A stretch of 64,000 nucleotides of DNA from Phaeobacter inhibens DSM 16374 (GCF_000473105.1 NZ_KI421498.1:2447909-2511908); one strand, 5' to 3'. Counted from the first letter of the stretch, positions 17,830-26,756 are shown. Notes: generated by a model from the letters alone, not told the origin. Made by a program: numbers and translations.

Positions 17830-18594
17830 TCAGCCTGCGCGCAGGAACACTGGCTGATCCGGCTCCGACATCTCCGGCATGTAGCGATAGCCGCCACTGT
17901 CAAAATCCAGCAACGCCGCAGGGTCGCTAAGCCGGTTCTGAATGATGTAGCGCGCCATCGCGCCCCGCGCCCGCTTGGCGTAAAAGCTGACGACTTTGGG
18001 CGTGCCATTTTTGTCTTCCATGAACACCGGCGTCACCACACGCAACTTCAGCGCGTCGCGATCAACTGCGCCGAAATATTCCTGGCTCGCACAGTTCACC
18101 AGCACATCGCTGCCCACGGCCTCGCCCTGTGCATTCAGCGCATCAGAAATTTCGCGCCCCCAGTAGTCATAGAGGGTCTTGCCCTGTTCCGTTTTCAGCC
18201 GCGAACCCATCTCCAACCGGTAGGCCTGCATCGCATCCAGCGGGCGCAACACACCGTAAAGCCCCGACAGAATGCGGAAGTGATCCTGCGCCCAGGCCAT
18301 TTCCTCTGCGTCCAGAGATCCCGCCTCCAGCCCCTGATAGGTATCGCCCGCAAAGGCCAGTGCCGCCGGGCGAATATCATCCGCGCCGGGATCCACAGCA
18401 AACCTCTGGAACCGCTCATAATTCAGCTTTGCCAGATCCTCGCTGATATGCATCAGCTTCATCAGATCGGCCACCGACAGATCGCGTGCCACTGATGCCA
18501 ATTCCGTCGCCGCGTCGTGCATGGCAGGCCATGTCATCTCAACGTCGCGTTCGCTCCAGTCCAGCTTTTTCGCCGGAGAAGTCACTACCAGCAT
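17830..18594 (-). CDS. yaaA: Peroxide stress protein YaaA
   Basis: A 254-residue YaaA (DUF328) protein. In E. coli the family lowers intracellular free iron during hydrogen peroxide stress and binds DNA. Diagnostic segments are the start MLVVTSPAKKLDW, FAGDTYQGLEAGSL, LSGLYGVLRPLDAMQAYRLEMG and VVSFYAKRARGAMARYII. The length is normal for the family. It converges with the hybrid kinase gene (28 bp gap) and lies 29 bp downstream of recQ on the same strand, so the two may be co-transcribed. Confidence 0.95.
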   Translation of the reverse strand: MLVVTSPAKKLDWSERDVEMTWPAMHDAATELASVARDLSVADLMKLMHISEDLAKLNYERFQRFAVDPGADDIRPAALAFAGDTYQGLEAGSLDAEEMAWAQDHFRILSGLYGVLRPLDAMQAYRLEMGSRLKTEQGKTLYDYWGREISDALNAQGEAVGSDVLVNCASQEYFGAVDRDALKLRVVTPVFMEDKNGTPKVVSFYAKRARGAMARYIIQNRLSDPAALLDFDSGGYRYMPEMSEPDQPVFLRAG

Positions 18595-18623
18595 ATTCTG
18601 CCCCCGTTTGTTCCGAACAAGAC

Positions 18624-20741
18624 CTAGCCCGCGCCGCGCAAGACGTCCAGAAACGCCGCCGCAAAACGTTCCGCGCGGCGCTCGCCTAACAGCCTTGTGA
18701 TCACCATTTCGTCCTGTGAACGCATCTGCGCCAGTTTCGCCAGCTGCGCCGCCGAACAGCTGAGCGGCTTATCGGTGCCATCATCACCTCGCGCCAGACG
18801 GGTCTGCGTCTCCATCAGCGCATCATAAAGCGACCCAGCGTCGCGCCCGGCCAACTTGCGCCGCATCGGATGCAGCGCCTCACTCTCGCCGGTGATCACC
18901 GACAGGAAATCGCGACCATAGCGTTCCAGCTTTTTGGCCCCGACCCCACCGATCCGCGCCATCTGGTCCAGCGAGCTGGGGCGGGTTTCGGCCATCTCGA
19001 TCAGGGTTCGATCCGGGAAAATGACATAGGCCGGTACTTTCTGCGCCTCCGCCAGCGCGCGCCGCTTGGCTTTCAGTGCCGACAGCAGCGGCGCGTCCTC
19101 ATCCGACACCAGCGCCTTCACGGCGGGGCTGCGCTTGGCTGAGCTGATGGTGTCGCGACGCAGGGCAATGTCCTGTTCGCCGCGCAGAACCGGCAGCGCC
19201 GCCTCGGTCATCCGCAAAGCGCCATGGCGTTCGGGATCCGGGCGCACCAGATCATGGCCCATCATCTGCCGGAACACCGCCTGCCACTGCCGTTTGCCGT
19301 ATTCCTTGCCACAGGCAAAGACCGACAGATCGTCATGCCGCTTGTCGCGCACCCGGTCGGTGGTATTGCCCACCAGAATGTCGATCAGATGTCCTGATCC
19401 ATAGGTCTCATTCGTCCGCAAGATCGCCGACAACGCCTTGCGCACCGCCGTGGTGCCGTCAAACACATCCACAGGCTGATCGCACAGATCACAGTTGCCG
19501 CAGGGCTCAGCCGTCTCGCCGAAATAGGCCAGCAGGGTCTGGCGGCGGCATTTCAGCGCCTCAGCCAGCCCCAGCAGCGCATTCAACCGCGCATGATCCG
19601 CGCTGCGCCGATCCGCAGGCGCCAGCCCTTCGTCGATCTGGCTGCGGCGCAGGCGAATATCCTCCGGCCCGAACAGGGTCAGCGTCTCAGCAGGCGCGCC
19701 ATCCCGGCCACCACGGCCAATTTCCTGATAATAGGACTCGATGGATTTGGGCAGATCTGCATGGGCAACCCAGCGAATGTCAGGCTTGTCGATCCCCATG
19801 CCAAAGGCCACCGTCGCCACAACGATCAGCCCATCTTCGCGGGCAAATCGTGTTTCCACCCCGCGCCGATCTTCGGCGTCCATGCCGCCATGGTAATAAC
19901 AGGCCGCGTGGCCCGCCTCGCGCAGCCCCGCCGCCAGTGCCTCGGTCTTGGCACGAGTGCCGCAATAGACGATGCCGGATTGCCCCTTGCGAGCGGCAGC
20001 AAATTCCAGAATCTGGCGGCGCGGGCTGTCTTTGGTGGCAAAGGCAAGATGGATATTAGGACGGTCAAAGCCCCGCAGAAAACTGCGCGGCGCCTCGCCA
20101 TCAAACAGCTTCTCGACAATCTCTTCGCGGGTTTCCTGATCTGCCGTCGCGGTAAAGGCCGCCAGAGGCACGTCCAATGCCCGCCGCAACTCACCGATGC
20201 GCAGGTAATCCGGGCGGAAATCATGGCCCCACTGGCTGACGCAATGCGCTTCATCTACGGCAATGAGACTGACACCAATCCGCCGCAGCATGCCCATCGC
20301 CGCACCCGAGGCCAGACGCTCCGGCGCCATATACAGTAGCTTCAGCCGCCCCTCCTCAATGGACTGCCAGACCGCTTCGGTTTCTTCGTCGGTATTGCCG
20401 GACGTCAGCGCCCCTGCAGTCACACCCACCTCCTGCAACGCCCGGACCTGATCCCGCATCAGCGCAATCAATGGCGAGATTACCACTGTAACCCCCTCGC
20501 GCAGCAATGCGGGCAGTTGGAAGCACAGGGATTTGCCGCCGCCGGTTGGCATGATCGCCAGAACATTCTCACCAGCGGTTACCGCATCGACAATCTCTTC
20601 CTGACCGGGGCGAAACCCGTCAAATCCGAAGATCTCGCGCAACAGCGGTGTCGCATCGGTTGCGGACACGGTAGGTGACGTCGCACCACTGGGGGCGGTC
20701 ATTTCCGGCGAAACTGCGGACATGGGGGCGGTGGGCCTCAT
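18624..20741 (-). CDS. recQ: ATP-dependent DNA helicase RecQ
   Basis: A roughly 705-residue RecQ helicase for recombination and replication repair. It contains helicase motif I (MPTGGGKSLCFQLPAL), motif II (AVDEAHCVSQWGHDFRPDY), the C-terminal helicase domain (GRGGRDGAP), the RQC zinc-binding cysteines (EPCGNCDLCDQP) and an HRDC domain near the end. ATG 20741 is a tentative start: the open frame extends to a TTG at 20780 and another ATG lies at 20720, none with a clear ribosome-binding site. The first 40 residues are Ser/Thr/Pro-rich and unlikely to be structured. It lies upstream of yaaA on the same strand. Confidence 0.94.
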   Translation of the reverse strand: MRPTAPMSAVSPEMTAPSGATSPTVSATDATPLLREIFGFDGFRPGQEEIVDAVTAGENVLAIMPTGGGKSLCFQLPALLREGVTVVISPLIALMRDQVRALQEVGVTAGALTSGNTDEETEAVWQSIEEGRLKLLYMAPERLASGAAMGMLRRIGVSLIAVDEAHCVSQWGHDFRPDYLRIGELRRALDVPLAAFTATADQETREEIVEKLFDGEAPRSFLRGFDRPNIHLAFATKDSPRRQILEFAAARKGQSGIVYCGTRAKTEALAAGLREAGHAACYYHGGMDAEDRRGVETRFAREDGLIVVATVAFGMGIDKPDIRWVAHADLPKSIESYYQEIGRGGRDGAPAETLTLFGPEDIRLRRSQIDEGLAPADRRSADHARLNALLGLAEALKCRRQTLLAYFGETAEPCGNCDLCDQPVDVFDGTTAVRKALSAILRTNETYGSGHLIDILVGNTTDRVRDKRHDDLSVFACGKEYGKRQWQAVFRQMMGHDLVRPDPERHGALRMTEAALPVLRGEQDIALRRDTISSAKRSPAVKALVSDEDAPLLSALKAKRRALAEAQKVPAYVIFPDRTLIEMAETRPSSLDQMARIGGVGAKKLERYGRDFLSVITGESEALHPMRRKLAGRDAGSLYDALMETQTRLARGDDGTDKPLSCSAAQLAKLAQMRSQDEMVITRLLGERRAERFAAAFLDVLRGAG

Positions 20742-20830
20742 TTTGGTGATCTGCTCGTCTTGGCAGTCACAATCCCACAACCGGATTCAGGCGGCAAGGG
20801 TCAGCGCCCCCGCAAAGGGGGAGCGCACAG

Positions 20831-20864
20831 AAAAAGACCGCCGCAAGCCATGGCTCCGGCGGTC
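20831..20864 (-). terminator. Rho-independent terminator after yggT
   Basis: GACCGCCG at 20836-20843 pairs with CGGCGGTC at 20857-20864, and the loop itself contains the palindrome AGCCATGGCT. Read on the minus strand, the stem is followed at once by a run of five T (20831-20835). It separates yggT from recQ, which are on the same strand. Confidence 0.85.
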
Positions 20865-20892
20865 AATCAAAATGGCAGAGGCCACCCTGCAA

Positions 20893-21180
20893 TCAGTAGA
20901 ACATCGCGATATTATTGGTCAGAATGATCCGCAGCGCGTAAACCGCGATCAGCACCACCAGCGGCGCCAGATCCAGCCCCTGCATATTCGGCAGGATACG
21001 GCGAACGGGAGCATAAAGCGGCTCTAGCAAGCGGTTCAGACCATACCAGACCTGCGCCACAAATTGCTGATTGAGGTTCAGAACCTGAAAATTGATCAGC
21101 CAGCTCATGATCACATGCGCAATGATGAAGAACCAGACGATGTCCAGGATCAGCATCAGAATTTGAAACAGCGACAGCAT
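20893..21180 (-). CDS. YggT family membrane protein
   Basis: A 95-residue integral membrane protein of the YggT family with two hydrophobic segments (about residues 5-28 and 70-92). The conserved signature is LLEPLYAPVRRILPNMQGLDLAPLV. The family is linked to osmotic or cation stress tolerance and, in other bacteria, to membrane protein and septum organisation; the exact role is unresolved. It is a single-gene unit, closed by a strong terminator and diverging from a thioesterase gene across about 130 bp. Confidence 0.93.
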   Translation of the reverse strand: MLSLFQILMLILDIVWFFIIAHVIMSWLINFQVLNLNQQFVAQVWYGLNRLLEPLYAPVRRILPNMQGLDLAPLVVLIAVYALRIILTNNIAMFY

Positions 21181-21313
21181 CTCTTGATTTCCCTTTTTGG
21201 AGCTTGTTCACAGGTAAGCGCGCCCGCGCAAAATCGCAAGACTGCCGCGAGGTTGCGGTTGACGTGCTGTAAACACATGGCAACACGGGCACATCACACA
21301 GGAGAGCGCGCCC

Positions 21314-21901
21314 ATGTTTCCCATCGTCCGCCTGATCAAGGATCTGCTGGTTGCCCGCCGGATGCCGCCGCTGGATCTGACCGACACCCATGTCTCCCGC
21401 CACATCTGCTGGCCCTGGGATCTGGATATCTGGATGGAGCTGAACAACGGTCGTGCGATGACGCTCTATGATCTGGGCCGCACCATGCTAGCCCAGCGTG
21501 TCGGTCTGATCGGCGCATTGCGCAACCGTCGCTGGGGCATGACGGTTGCGGGCACCACCGTCCGGTTCCGCCGTCGCATTCGCGGGTTCGAACGGTTTGA
21601 AATGCGCAGCAGGGCAGTGGCCTGGGACGATCGCTTCATCTACCTCGAACAATCCATGTGGAAATCCAACGGCGACTGCGCCAGCCACGTGATGCTGCGC
21701 ACCGCAATCACCGACGCCAAGGGGATCGTCTCGCCGCAGGAGGTCCTGAAAACCATCGGCCGTACCGACAGCGCCGCGCCACAGATGCCCGATTGGATCA
21801 AGGCCTGGTGCGAGGCCGACGCAGGCCGTCCCTGGCCACCGATGATGTCGACAGAAACCGTGGTTCCTGATGCCCCGGCTGCTGAGGACACGCTTGCCTA
21901 A
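21314..21901 (+). CDS. Acyl-CoA thioesterase family protein (hotdog fold)
   Basis: A 195-residue protein of the 4HBT-like/THEM6-type thioesterase family. Characteristic parts are the ICWPWDLDIWMELNNGRAMTL region, where the hotdog central helix carries an Asp-Leu-Asp and Asn-Asn pattern, and RFRRRIRGFERFEM. Such enzymes hydrolyse acyl-CoA thioesters in the cytoplasm; the substrate here is unknown. The ATG follows CAGGAGAG. It lies 74 bp before the MFS gene on the same strand, perhaps as one unit. There is no signal peptide. Confidence 0.8.
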   Translation: MFPIVRLIKDLLVARRMPPLDLTDTHVSRHICWPWDLDIWMELNNGRAMTLYDLGRTMLAQRVGLIGALRNRRWGMTVAGTTVRFRRRIRGFERFEMRSRAVAWDDRFIYLEQSMWKSNGDCASHVMLRTAITDAKGIVSPQEVLKTIGRTDSAAPQMPDWIKAWCEADAGRPWPPMMSTETVVPDAPAAEDTLA

Positions 21902-21975
21902 CCCCACACCGGCCTGTCATACCGAAAGGTAACGACAAAAGACCACAACAGGCATCGGGCGAGGGAAGACGAGGC

Positions 21976-23340
21976 ATGACGCAGATTTCCATGCGCAAGC
22001 GCATCTGGGGCTGGTGGGCCTTTGATTGGGCCAGTCAGCCCTATCACACCCTGCTGGTGACCTTTGTCTTTGCGCCCTTCTTTGCTGCGGTTGCCGCCGA
22101 TTATTACCTTACCCAAGGGCTCGCGGATGAGGCCGCAAAGGCACAGGCGCAGACCGTCTGGTCGATGTGCCTGACCATCACCGGCCTGATGATTGGCCTT
22201 GGCGGGCCGTTCTTGGGCGCGCTTGCCGATATTTCCGGGCGCAAGCTTCCGTGGATTATGGTCTTTTCGCTGATGTATATCACCGGCGCCTGGGGGCTGT
22301 GGTTCATGGATCCCGGCGGCTCGAACCTGTGGTGGATGCTCATCAGTTTTGGCTTTGGCTTTATCGGGGCCGAATTTGCACTGATCTTCGTCAATGCGCA
22401 GCTGCCCTCGCTTGGCAACAAAGAAGACGTCGGCACCATCTCCGGCACCGGATTTGCCATCGGATACCTTGGCGGGGTGATTGCGCTATTTCTGATGCTG
22501 ACGCTGTTTGTTGAGCAGGCCGACGGAAAAACCCTGATCGGGATTGACCCCATTCTGGGACTGGATGCGGCGCTGCGCGAAGGCACCCGTGCCGCAGGCC
22601 CGCTGACGGCAATCTGGTTTTCTATCTTCATTATCCCCTATTTTCGCTGGGTGCGTGACGATGCCATCACCGGCGCGCGCGGGCGGTTTGGCGATGCGAT
22701 CCGCTCTGTAGGGCGCGCCATCGCCAACCTGCGCCATCGTGCCAGCCTGACCGGCTATCTGATTTCATCGATGCTCTACCGTGATGCACTGAACGGGCTT
22801 TATGCTTTTGGCGGGATCTATGCGCGGTTGGTGCTGGGCTGGGAAATCACCCTGATCGGCGTCTTTGGCATTATCGCGGTGATTTCTTCGGCGCTGTTTA
22901 GTTGGCTGGGCGGCCTCGCAGATCGCCGGTTTGGCCCAAAACCCGTTATCACCCTTTCCATCCTGATCCTGACGGCCGTGTGTTTCCTGGTCGTGAACAT
23001 GTCACGCGAACAGTTCTTTGGCATGACCCTCGCCGCAGGGTCCGGCCTGCCCGACACGGTTTTCTTTGCCTGCGGTGTGCTGATCGGCGGTTTTGGTGGC
23101 ATCCTGCAAGCCGCCAGCCGCAGCCTCATGGTGCGACACACCACCCCTGAAAACGCCACCGAGGCGTTTGGCCTTTATGGTCTTTCGGGTCGCGCCACAG
23201 CCTTTCTGGCACCGGCCCTGATCGGAATCGCCACTACACTCACCGGCAGCGCCCGCCTCGGCATTGCACCGGTTATTCTATTGTTCATTATCGGGCTCAT
23301 CGTTCTGCGCTGGGTCAATGCAGAAGGAGACCAGAGTTGA
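21976..23340 (+). CDS. MFS transporter, UMF1 family
   Basis: A 454-residue polytopic membrane protein of the UMF1 (Atg22-like) branch of the major facilitator superfamily. The opening RIWGWWAFDWASQPYHTLL and the loop GGPFLGALADISGRKLPW are typical, and about 12 hydrophobic segments are visible. The second-half loop WLGGLADRRFGPKP is the repeat of the MFS loop 2-3 motif. The substrate is not known for bacterial members. The stop overlaps the TTG start of mepA by 4 nt, so the two are coupled. Confidence 0.88.
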   Translation: MTQISMRKRIWGWWAFDWASQPYHTLLVTFVFAPFFAAVAADYYLTQGLADEAAKAQAQTVWSMCLTITGLMIGLGGPFLGALADISGRKLPWIMVFSLMYITGAWGLWFMDPGGSNLWWMLISFGFGFIGAEFALIFVNAQLPSLGNKEDVGTISGTGFAIGYLGGVIALFLMLTLFVEQADGKTLIGIDPILGLDAALREGTRAAGPLTAIWFSIFIIPYFRWVRDDAITGARGRFGDAIRSVGRAIANLRHRASLTGYLISSMLYRDALNGLYAFGGIYARLVLGWEITLIGVFGIIAVISSALFSWLGGLADRRFGPKPVITLSILILTAVCFLVVNMSREQFFGMTLAAGSGLPDTVFFACGVLIGGFGGILQAASRSLMVRHTTPENATEAFGLYGLSGRATAFLAPALIGIATTLTGSARLGIAPVILLFIIGLIVLRWVNAEGDQS

Positions 23341-24260
23341 AGTTCAGTCGATACATCACCCTCACCGCCCTCCTGTTAACCGCCTGCGGTCCCGCCGGAG
23401 ACAGCCGCTCGCCCACAGTGGCCCCCGTGGTCAGCCGCTCTGCCGACACGGGCGTGCCCGCCAAACAGCTGTTCGGCGCCAAGCGCAACGGTTCGGCCCA
23501 GAAACCAGCGCCGCATGGCTCCTACGCCAAGGGCTGCGTTGCCGGCGCAGAACAGCTGCCCCAGACCGGCCCCACCTGGCAGGCCATGCGCCTGTCGCGC
23601 AATCGTAACTGGGGCCACCCTGAAACCATCGACTTCATCAAGGATCTGAGCCGTGTCGCCGCCCGTCAAAGCGGCTGGAAGGGGCTCTATGTCGGCGATA
23701 TCAGCCAGCCGCGCGGCGGGCCGATGCTGTCGGGTCACCGCAGCCATCAAATGGGGCTGGATGCCGATATCTGGATGCTGCCGGCCAAGCGTCTCGATCT
23801 GTCTGTGGCCGAACGCGAGAAGATCTCGTCGATCTCCCTGCGCCGGGCGAAGGGCGCTTATACCAATTCCAACTGGACCCCTCAGCATCATGCCATCCTG
23901 CGCGCCGCAGCCAAGGATGATCGCGTCGCCCGGATCTTTGTCTTCCCGGGGGCCAAGGTTCAGATGTGCAACGATGAGAAAGGCAACCGGGACTGGCTGC
24001 GTAAAATCCGGCCATGGTACGGCCACCACTATCACTTCCATGTGCGGCTGAAATGCCCTGATGGTGCCCGTGGTTGTGTCAATCAGGATCCGCCCCCCCG
24101 CGGCGATGGTTGCGACGATGCCCGCCAATGGGTCAAGGACATCCTGAGCCCGCCGCCACCGAAACCCCGCGACCCCAATGCGCCCCGGCCCAAGCCACGG
24201 CGCGAGCACACTCTATCGGATCTGCCTCAGCAATGCGCCGCCGTTCTGCAATCAAACTGA
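23337..24260 (+). CDS. mepA: Penicillin-insensitive murein endopeptidase, lipoprotein
   Basis: A 307-residue MepA-type LAS metallopeptidase that cuts the D-Ala-meso-DAP cross-links of peptidoglycan. The start is TTG at 23337, supported by AGGAG six nucleotides upstream and overlapping the preceding stop. Residues 1-17 end in the lipobox LLTAC, so Cys17 is probably lipidated. Zinc and catalytic motifs are [14 protein letters not shown] and [10 protein letters not shown]-terminal residues from about 250 are Pro-rich ([19 protein letters not shown]), plausibly spanning toward the wall. The length is slightly above that of E. coli MepA because of this tail. Confidence 0.95.
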   Translation: MKFSRYITLTALLLTACGPAGDSRSPTVAPVVSRSADTGVPAKQLFGAKRNGSAQKPAPHGSYAKGCVAGAEQLPQTGPTWQAMRLSRNRNWGHPETIDFIKDLSRVAARQSGWKGLYVGDISQPRGGPMLSGHRSHQMGLDADIWMLPAKRLDLSVAEREKISSISLRRAKGAYTNSNWTPQHHAILRAAAKDDRVARIFVFPGAKVQMCNDEKGNRDWLRKIRPWYGHHYHFHVRLKCPDGARGCVNQDPPPRGDGCDDARQWVKDILSPPPPKPRDPNAPRPKPRREHTLSDLPQQCAAVLQSN

Positions 24261-25162
24261 GCCTCGGCGTCGCAACCGCCCTTGGACTGGCCCTGACCGC
24301 GCTGGTGGTCTATCGCCCTGTCGCTTCAGCCGCACAGCCCGGCGGGGCGCAGTTCATCGCAGCCTATCGCTGGACCCACCCGGCCAAGTGGTTTGGTGGG
24401 TTCTCCGCGCTCTCCCTGTCACCGGACGGGCGACAGATGACTGTGGTCAGCGACCGCGCCACCATCGTCACCGCCCGTATTGAGCGCAGCCCGGGTGCGA
24501 TGCAGCCGATCAAGGCGGTGACCCCGACCGAGGCCCATAAGCTGCGCGCATCAGACGGCGCGATCCTGCGCGGGCGGATCGTCGATGCCGAAGGTCTCGC
24601 CGTGGCGCGTGACGGCACCCTCTTCATCTCCTTCGAAGGGGTATCGCGCGTGGCCCGCCACCGCAGGGGTGACAGCCGCGCCAAGGTCCTGCCCCGTCCC
24701 AAGGCCTTCCGCCGCCTGCCCCTGAACAAGGCGCTCGAAGCTCTGGCCATCGACAGCAAAGGCCACCTCTACACCCTGCCCGAACGCGCGCTGACCAAAT
24801 CCGGCAATATCCCCGTCTGGCGCTGGAACGGTGTCCGCTGGGACCGTCCTTTCGTGCTGCCTAGCCGAGGCAATTTCCTGCCCGTGGGGGCGGATTTCGG
24901 TCCCGATGGCCGGTTTTACCTGCTGGAGCGCAACTTTGGTCTGATCGGCTTTCGCAGCCGCCTGCGACGCTGGGATATTGGTCCCGATGGCATCACCGGC
25001 GAGGTCACTCTGCTGGAAACCGGCCTCGGGCTGCACGACAATCTGGAAGGCGTGTCGATCTGGCGTGACCAAAGCGGCGCCCTGCGCGCAACCATGGTCT
25101 CAGACGACAATTTCAAATCGCTGCAACGCACAGAACTGGTGGAATACCGCCTCCCCGACTAG
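24233..25162 (+). CDS. Esterase-like activity of phytase family protein, exported
   Basis: A 309-residue protein with a beta-propeller-like phytase/esterase domain (PF13449 type). Visible signatures are [40 protein letters not shown] and [25 protein letters not shown]. The chosen start, ATG 24233, gives a signal-anchor sequence, [26 protein letters not shown] written in parts: arginines at 2-4, then a hydrophobic stretch to about residue 26. It overlaps the mepA 3' end by 28 nt in another frame, so translation is probably coupled. The substrate is unknown and phytase activity should not be assumed. Confidence 0.82.
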   Translation: MRRRSAIKLSLGVATALGLALTALVVYRPVASAAQPGGAQFIAAYRWTHPAKWFGGFSALSLSPDGRQMTVVSDRATIVTARIERSPGAMQPIKAVTPTEAHKLRASDGAILRGRIVDAEGLAVARDGTLFISFEGVSRVARHRRGDSRAKVLPRPKAFRRLPLNKALEALAIDSKGHLYTLPERALTKSGNIPVWRWNGVRWDRPFVLPSRGNFLPVGADFGPDGRFYLLERNFGLIGFRSRLRRWDIGPDGITGEVTLLETGLGLHDNLEGVSIWRDQSGALRATMVSDDNFKSLQRTELVEYRLPD

Positions 25163-25269
25163 GTCATCACAGGCCTCACACAGAGACCAATACAGGCGCC
25201 AATCCCGACAAAACCCTTGCCCAAACTGCGGCTTTTCCGCTATTGGGCCTGATCTTTCGCATTGGCGAA

Positions 25270-25301
25270 ACAAGTCTCCGCGACCTTGTCTAAAAAACGG
25301 A
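25270..25301 (+). promoter_or_regulatory. preQ1-I riboswitch
   Basis: An H-type pseudoknot fits exactly: P1 ACAAG (25270-25274) with CUUGU (25285-25289); L1 UCU; P2 CCG (25278-25280) with CGG (25298-25300), extendable by one U-A pair; an 8-nt L3, CUAAAAAA. The three preQ1-contacting positions known from the B. subtilis and T. tengcongensis aptamers are present: the first L1 uridine (U25275), the cytosine just before the P1 3' strand (C25284) and the penultimate L3 adenine (A25296). The GGA of the P2 3' strand is also the only ribosome-binding site for the gene starting at 25309, so ligand binding should block translation. Confidence 0.85.
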
Positions 25302-25308
25302 CTACAAA

Positions 25309-25941
25309 ATGACACGTTCTTATCTACCTGGCATCCTTGCCATGGCCGCCATTGTCGTGGCCTCCAACATTCTGGTGCAATTCCTGTTTGGCCAGTGGCT
25401 GACATGGGGCGCCTTCACCTACCCTATCGCCTTTCTCGTGACCGATGTGACCAACCGCGTCTACGGCACCGGCCCCGCCCGCAAAGTGGTGCTGGCCGGT
25501 TTTGTCGTCGGCGTCATCTGCTCGCTGATCGGCACGCAGATCATGGGCGAATTCGGCCCTCTCGTGACCCTGCGTATCGCCATTGCCTCTGGTCTGGCCT
25601 TCCTGACGGCCCAGCTGCTGGATGTCTCGATCTTTGCCGCCCTGCGCAATGGTGCCTGGTGGCGCGCGCCGCTGGCCTCCACCCTGATTGGGGCCTCCGT
25701 CGACACTGCGCTGTTCTTCAGCATCGCGTTTTCCGGTGCTCTGGTCTGGCTGGAACCCGGCAATAACGTCAGCTGGGCCGCTGAGATGCTGCCGGTCCTT
25801 GGCACCGGTCCCGAGGCCCCGCTCTGGGTGTCGCTCGCCGTTGCGGATTGGGGCGTTAAGATCGGTCTGGCCCTCCTGGCCCTGATCCCCTTCCGCCTGA
25901 TTGTGACCCGTTTGACACGACCACAGGCCACCGCAAACTGA
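25309..25941 (+). CDS. Queuosine precursor transporter (YhhQ/VUT family)
   Basis: A 210-residue membrane protein of the VUT/YhhQ family, which imports queuosine precursors (preQ0/preQ1, or queuine in some bacteria). Six hydrophobic segments are visible. The signature FTYPIAFLVTDVTNRVYGTGPARKVV matches the family loop (T-D-V-T-N shown here as LVTDVTNR), followed by GTQIMGEFGPLVTLRIAIAS. It lies directly behind a preQ1-I aptamer that overlaps its ribosome-binding site, which independently supports the substrate. No queuosine biosynthesis gene is adjacent. The family is often misannotated as a generic vitamin transporter. Confidence 0.93.
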   Translation: MTRSYLPGILAMAAIVVASNILVQFLFGQWLTWGAFTYPIAFLVTDVTNRVYGTGPARKVVLAGFVVGVICSLIGTQIMGEFGPLVTLRIAIASGLAFLTAQLLDVSIFAALRNGAWWRAPLASTLIGASVDTALFFSIAFSGALVWLEPGNNVSWAAEMLPVLGTGPEAPLWVSLAVADWGVKIGLALLALIPFRLIVTRLTRPQATAN

Positions 25942-26025
25942 CACTTTGGTTTTTTTATTTGGAGATCCTTCCGTTCCGTGCCACCGTCCGAGGCAACGGA
26001 AACAAAGAGAAAAGGAGGTGATCCA

Positions 26026-26082
26026 GTGTCCAGAAAGGTATTGGAGCAATGCGTAGCAACAACCGGAGCGGCGGGCCTCTGA
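26026..26082 (+). CDS. Candidate 18-codon leader ORF with perfect Shine-Dalgarno
   Basis: GTG at 26026 opens an 18-residue frame (VSRKVLEQCVATTGAAGL) ending at TGA 26080-26082. Upstream, 26012-26024 reads AAGGAGGTGATCC, a perfect 13-nt complement of the 16S rRNA 3' end, placed with 7 nt between GGAGG and GTG. A second frame opens at ATG 26049 and runs 26 codons to TAA near 26127 (MRSNNRSGGPLRQPSLAAAI then RLGLAP). A strong terminator follows at 26157-26188. I do not recognise either peptide. It could be a leader peptide, a tiny protein, or a regulatory RNA that binds ribosomes. It lies 189 bp upstream of arfB. Confidence 0.4.
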   Translation: MSRKVLEQCVATTGAAGL

Positions 26083-26156
26083 GGCAGCCCTCTCTGGCAG
26101 CAGCCATCCGGCTGGGTCTCGCACCCTAACCTGCCTTTGCTCTTACAGACTTTCGG

Positions 26157-26188
26157 AAAGGGCCGCCTCGCAAGGGGCGGCCCTTTTT
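26157..26188 (+). terminator. Rho-independent terminator before arfB
   Basis: The stem AAAGGGCCGCC/GGCGGCCCTTT (11 bp, loop TCGCAAGG) ends in five T on the plus strand. It closes the short transcript that begins near 26.0 kb and stands about 80 bp before arfB, so arfB needs its own promoter or readthrough. Confidence 0.9.
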
Positions 26189-26270
26189 GCGTGACACGCA
26201 GTCCACAGTGCCCAACGCAGCCCCGGCTTTCGCTTGGACCTTGGCCAATCACCGCAGTATGGTCCGCCCC

Positions 26271-26690
26271 ATGTTGCGTATCACCGACACCATCGCCCTG
26301 CAGGACTGGGAATTGACCGAGAGCTTTATGCGCGCCTCCGGTCCCGGTGGGCAGAACGTCAACAAAGTCTCCTCAGCTGTTGAACTGCGGTTCGAGGCCG
26401 CACGCTCCCCGGCGCTGACACCTGCAGTGAAATCCCGCCTGAAACGGCTGGCGGGCCGTCGCTGGACCAAGGATGGCGCGATCATCCTGCAATGCGACGA
26501 AACCCGCTCGCAGCAGCGCAACCGCGATCTGGTGCGTGAGCGGCTGGCCGAGCTGATCCGCCAGGCCCTGGTTGTCCCCAAGCGCCGCATCGCCACCAAA
26601 CCCACACGCGGCTCAGTGCGCCGCCGCCTTGATGCCAAACGCCAACGCAGTGATGTCAAAGCGACGCGCGGTAAGATCGACCCAGATTAA
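26271..26690 (+). CDS. arfB: Alternative ribosome-rescue factor ArfB (peptidyl-tRNA hydrolase)
   Basis: A 139-residue ArfB/YaeJ protein that releases ribosomes stalled at mRNA ends by hydrolysing peptidyl-tRNA. The release-factor-like catalytic loop is ASGPGGQNVNKVSSAVELRF, with the GGQ motif intact. The basic C-terminal tail (KRRIATKPTRGSVRRRLDAK and onward) is the helix that probes the empty mRNA channel. ATG 26271 (MLRITDTIAL) gives the standard family N-terminus; an ATG four codons upstream is possible. A strong terminator and the odd ribosome-binding leader lie just upstream, which may or may not be related. Confidence 0.94.
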   Translation: MLRITDTIALQDWELTESFMRASGPGGQNVNKVSSAVELRFEAARSPALTPAVKSRLKRLAGRRWTKDGAIILQCDETRSQQRNRDLVRERLAELIRQALVVPKRRIATKPTRGSVRRRLDAKRQRSDVKATRGKIDPD

Positions 26691-26756
26691 GACAGGCGAT
26701 TGCACTGGCCCCTGCTCTCGGCCAAGCTGCCGCAAAGTCAATCAGGGAGAGAGCAC

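Noticed and set aside
25968..26003. TTCCGTT/AACGGAA hairpin as terminator of the queuosine transporter gene
   Set aside because: The stem is only 7 bp with a long loop, and no T-run follows on the plus strand; it may instead belong to the leader of the short transcript.
26008..26190. Considered as SRP RNA, 6S RNA or tmRNA
   Set aside because: The conserved SRP GGAAG/AGCAGCC apical loop, the tmRNA alanine acceptor ends and the 6S open-bubble fold are not seen, and the length is wrong for tmRNA.
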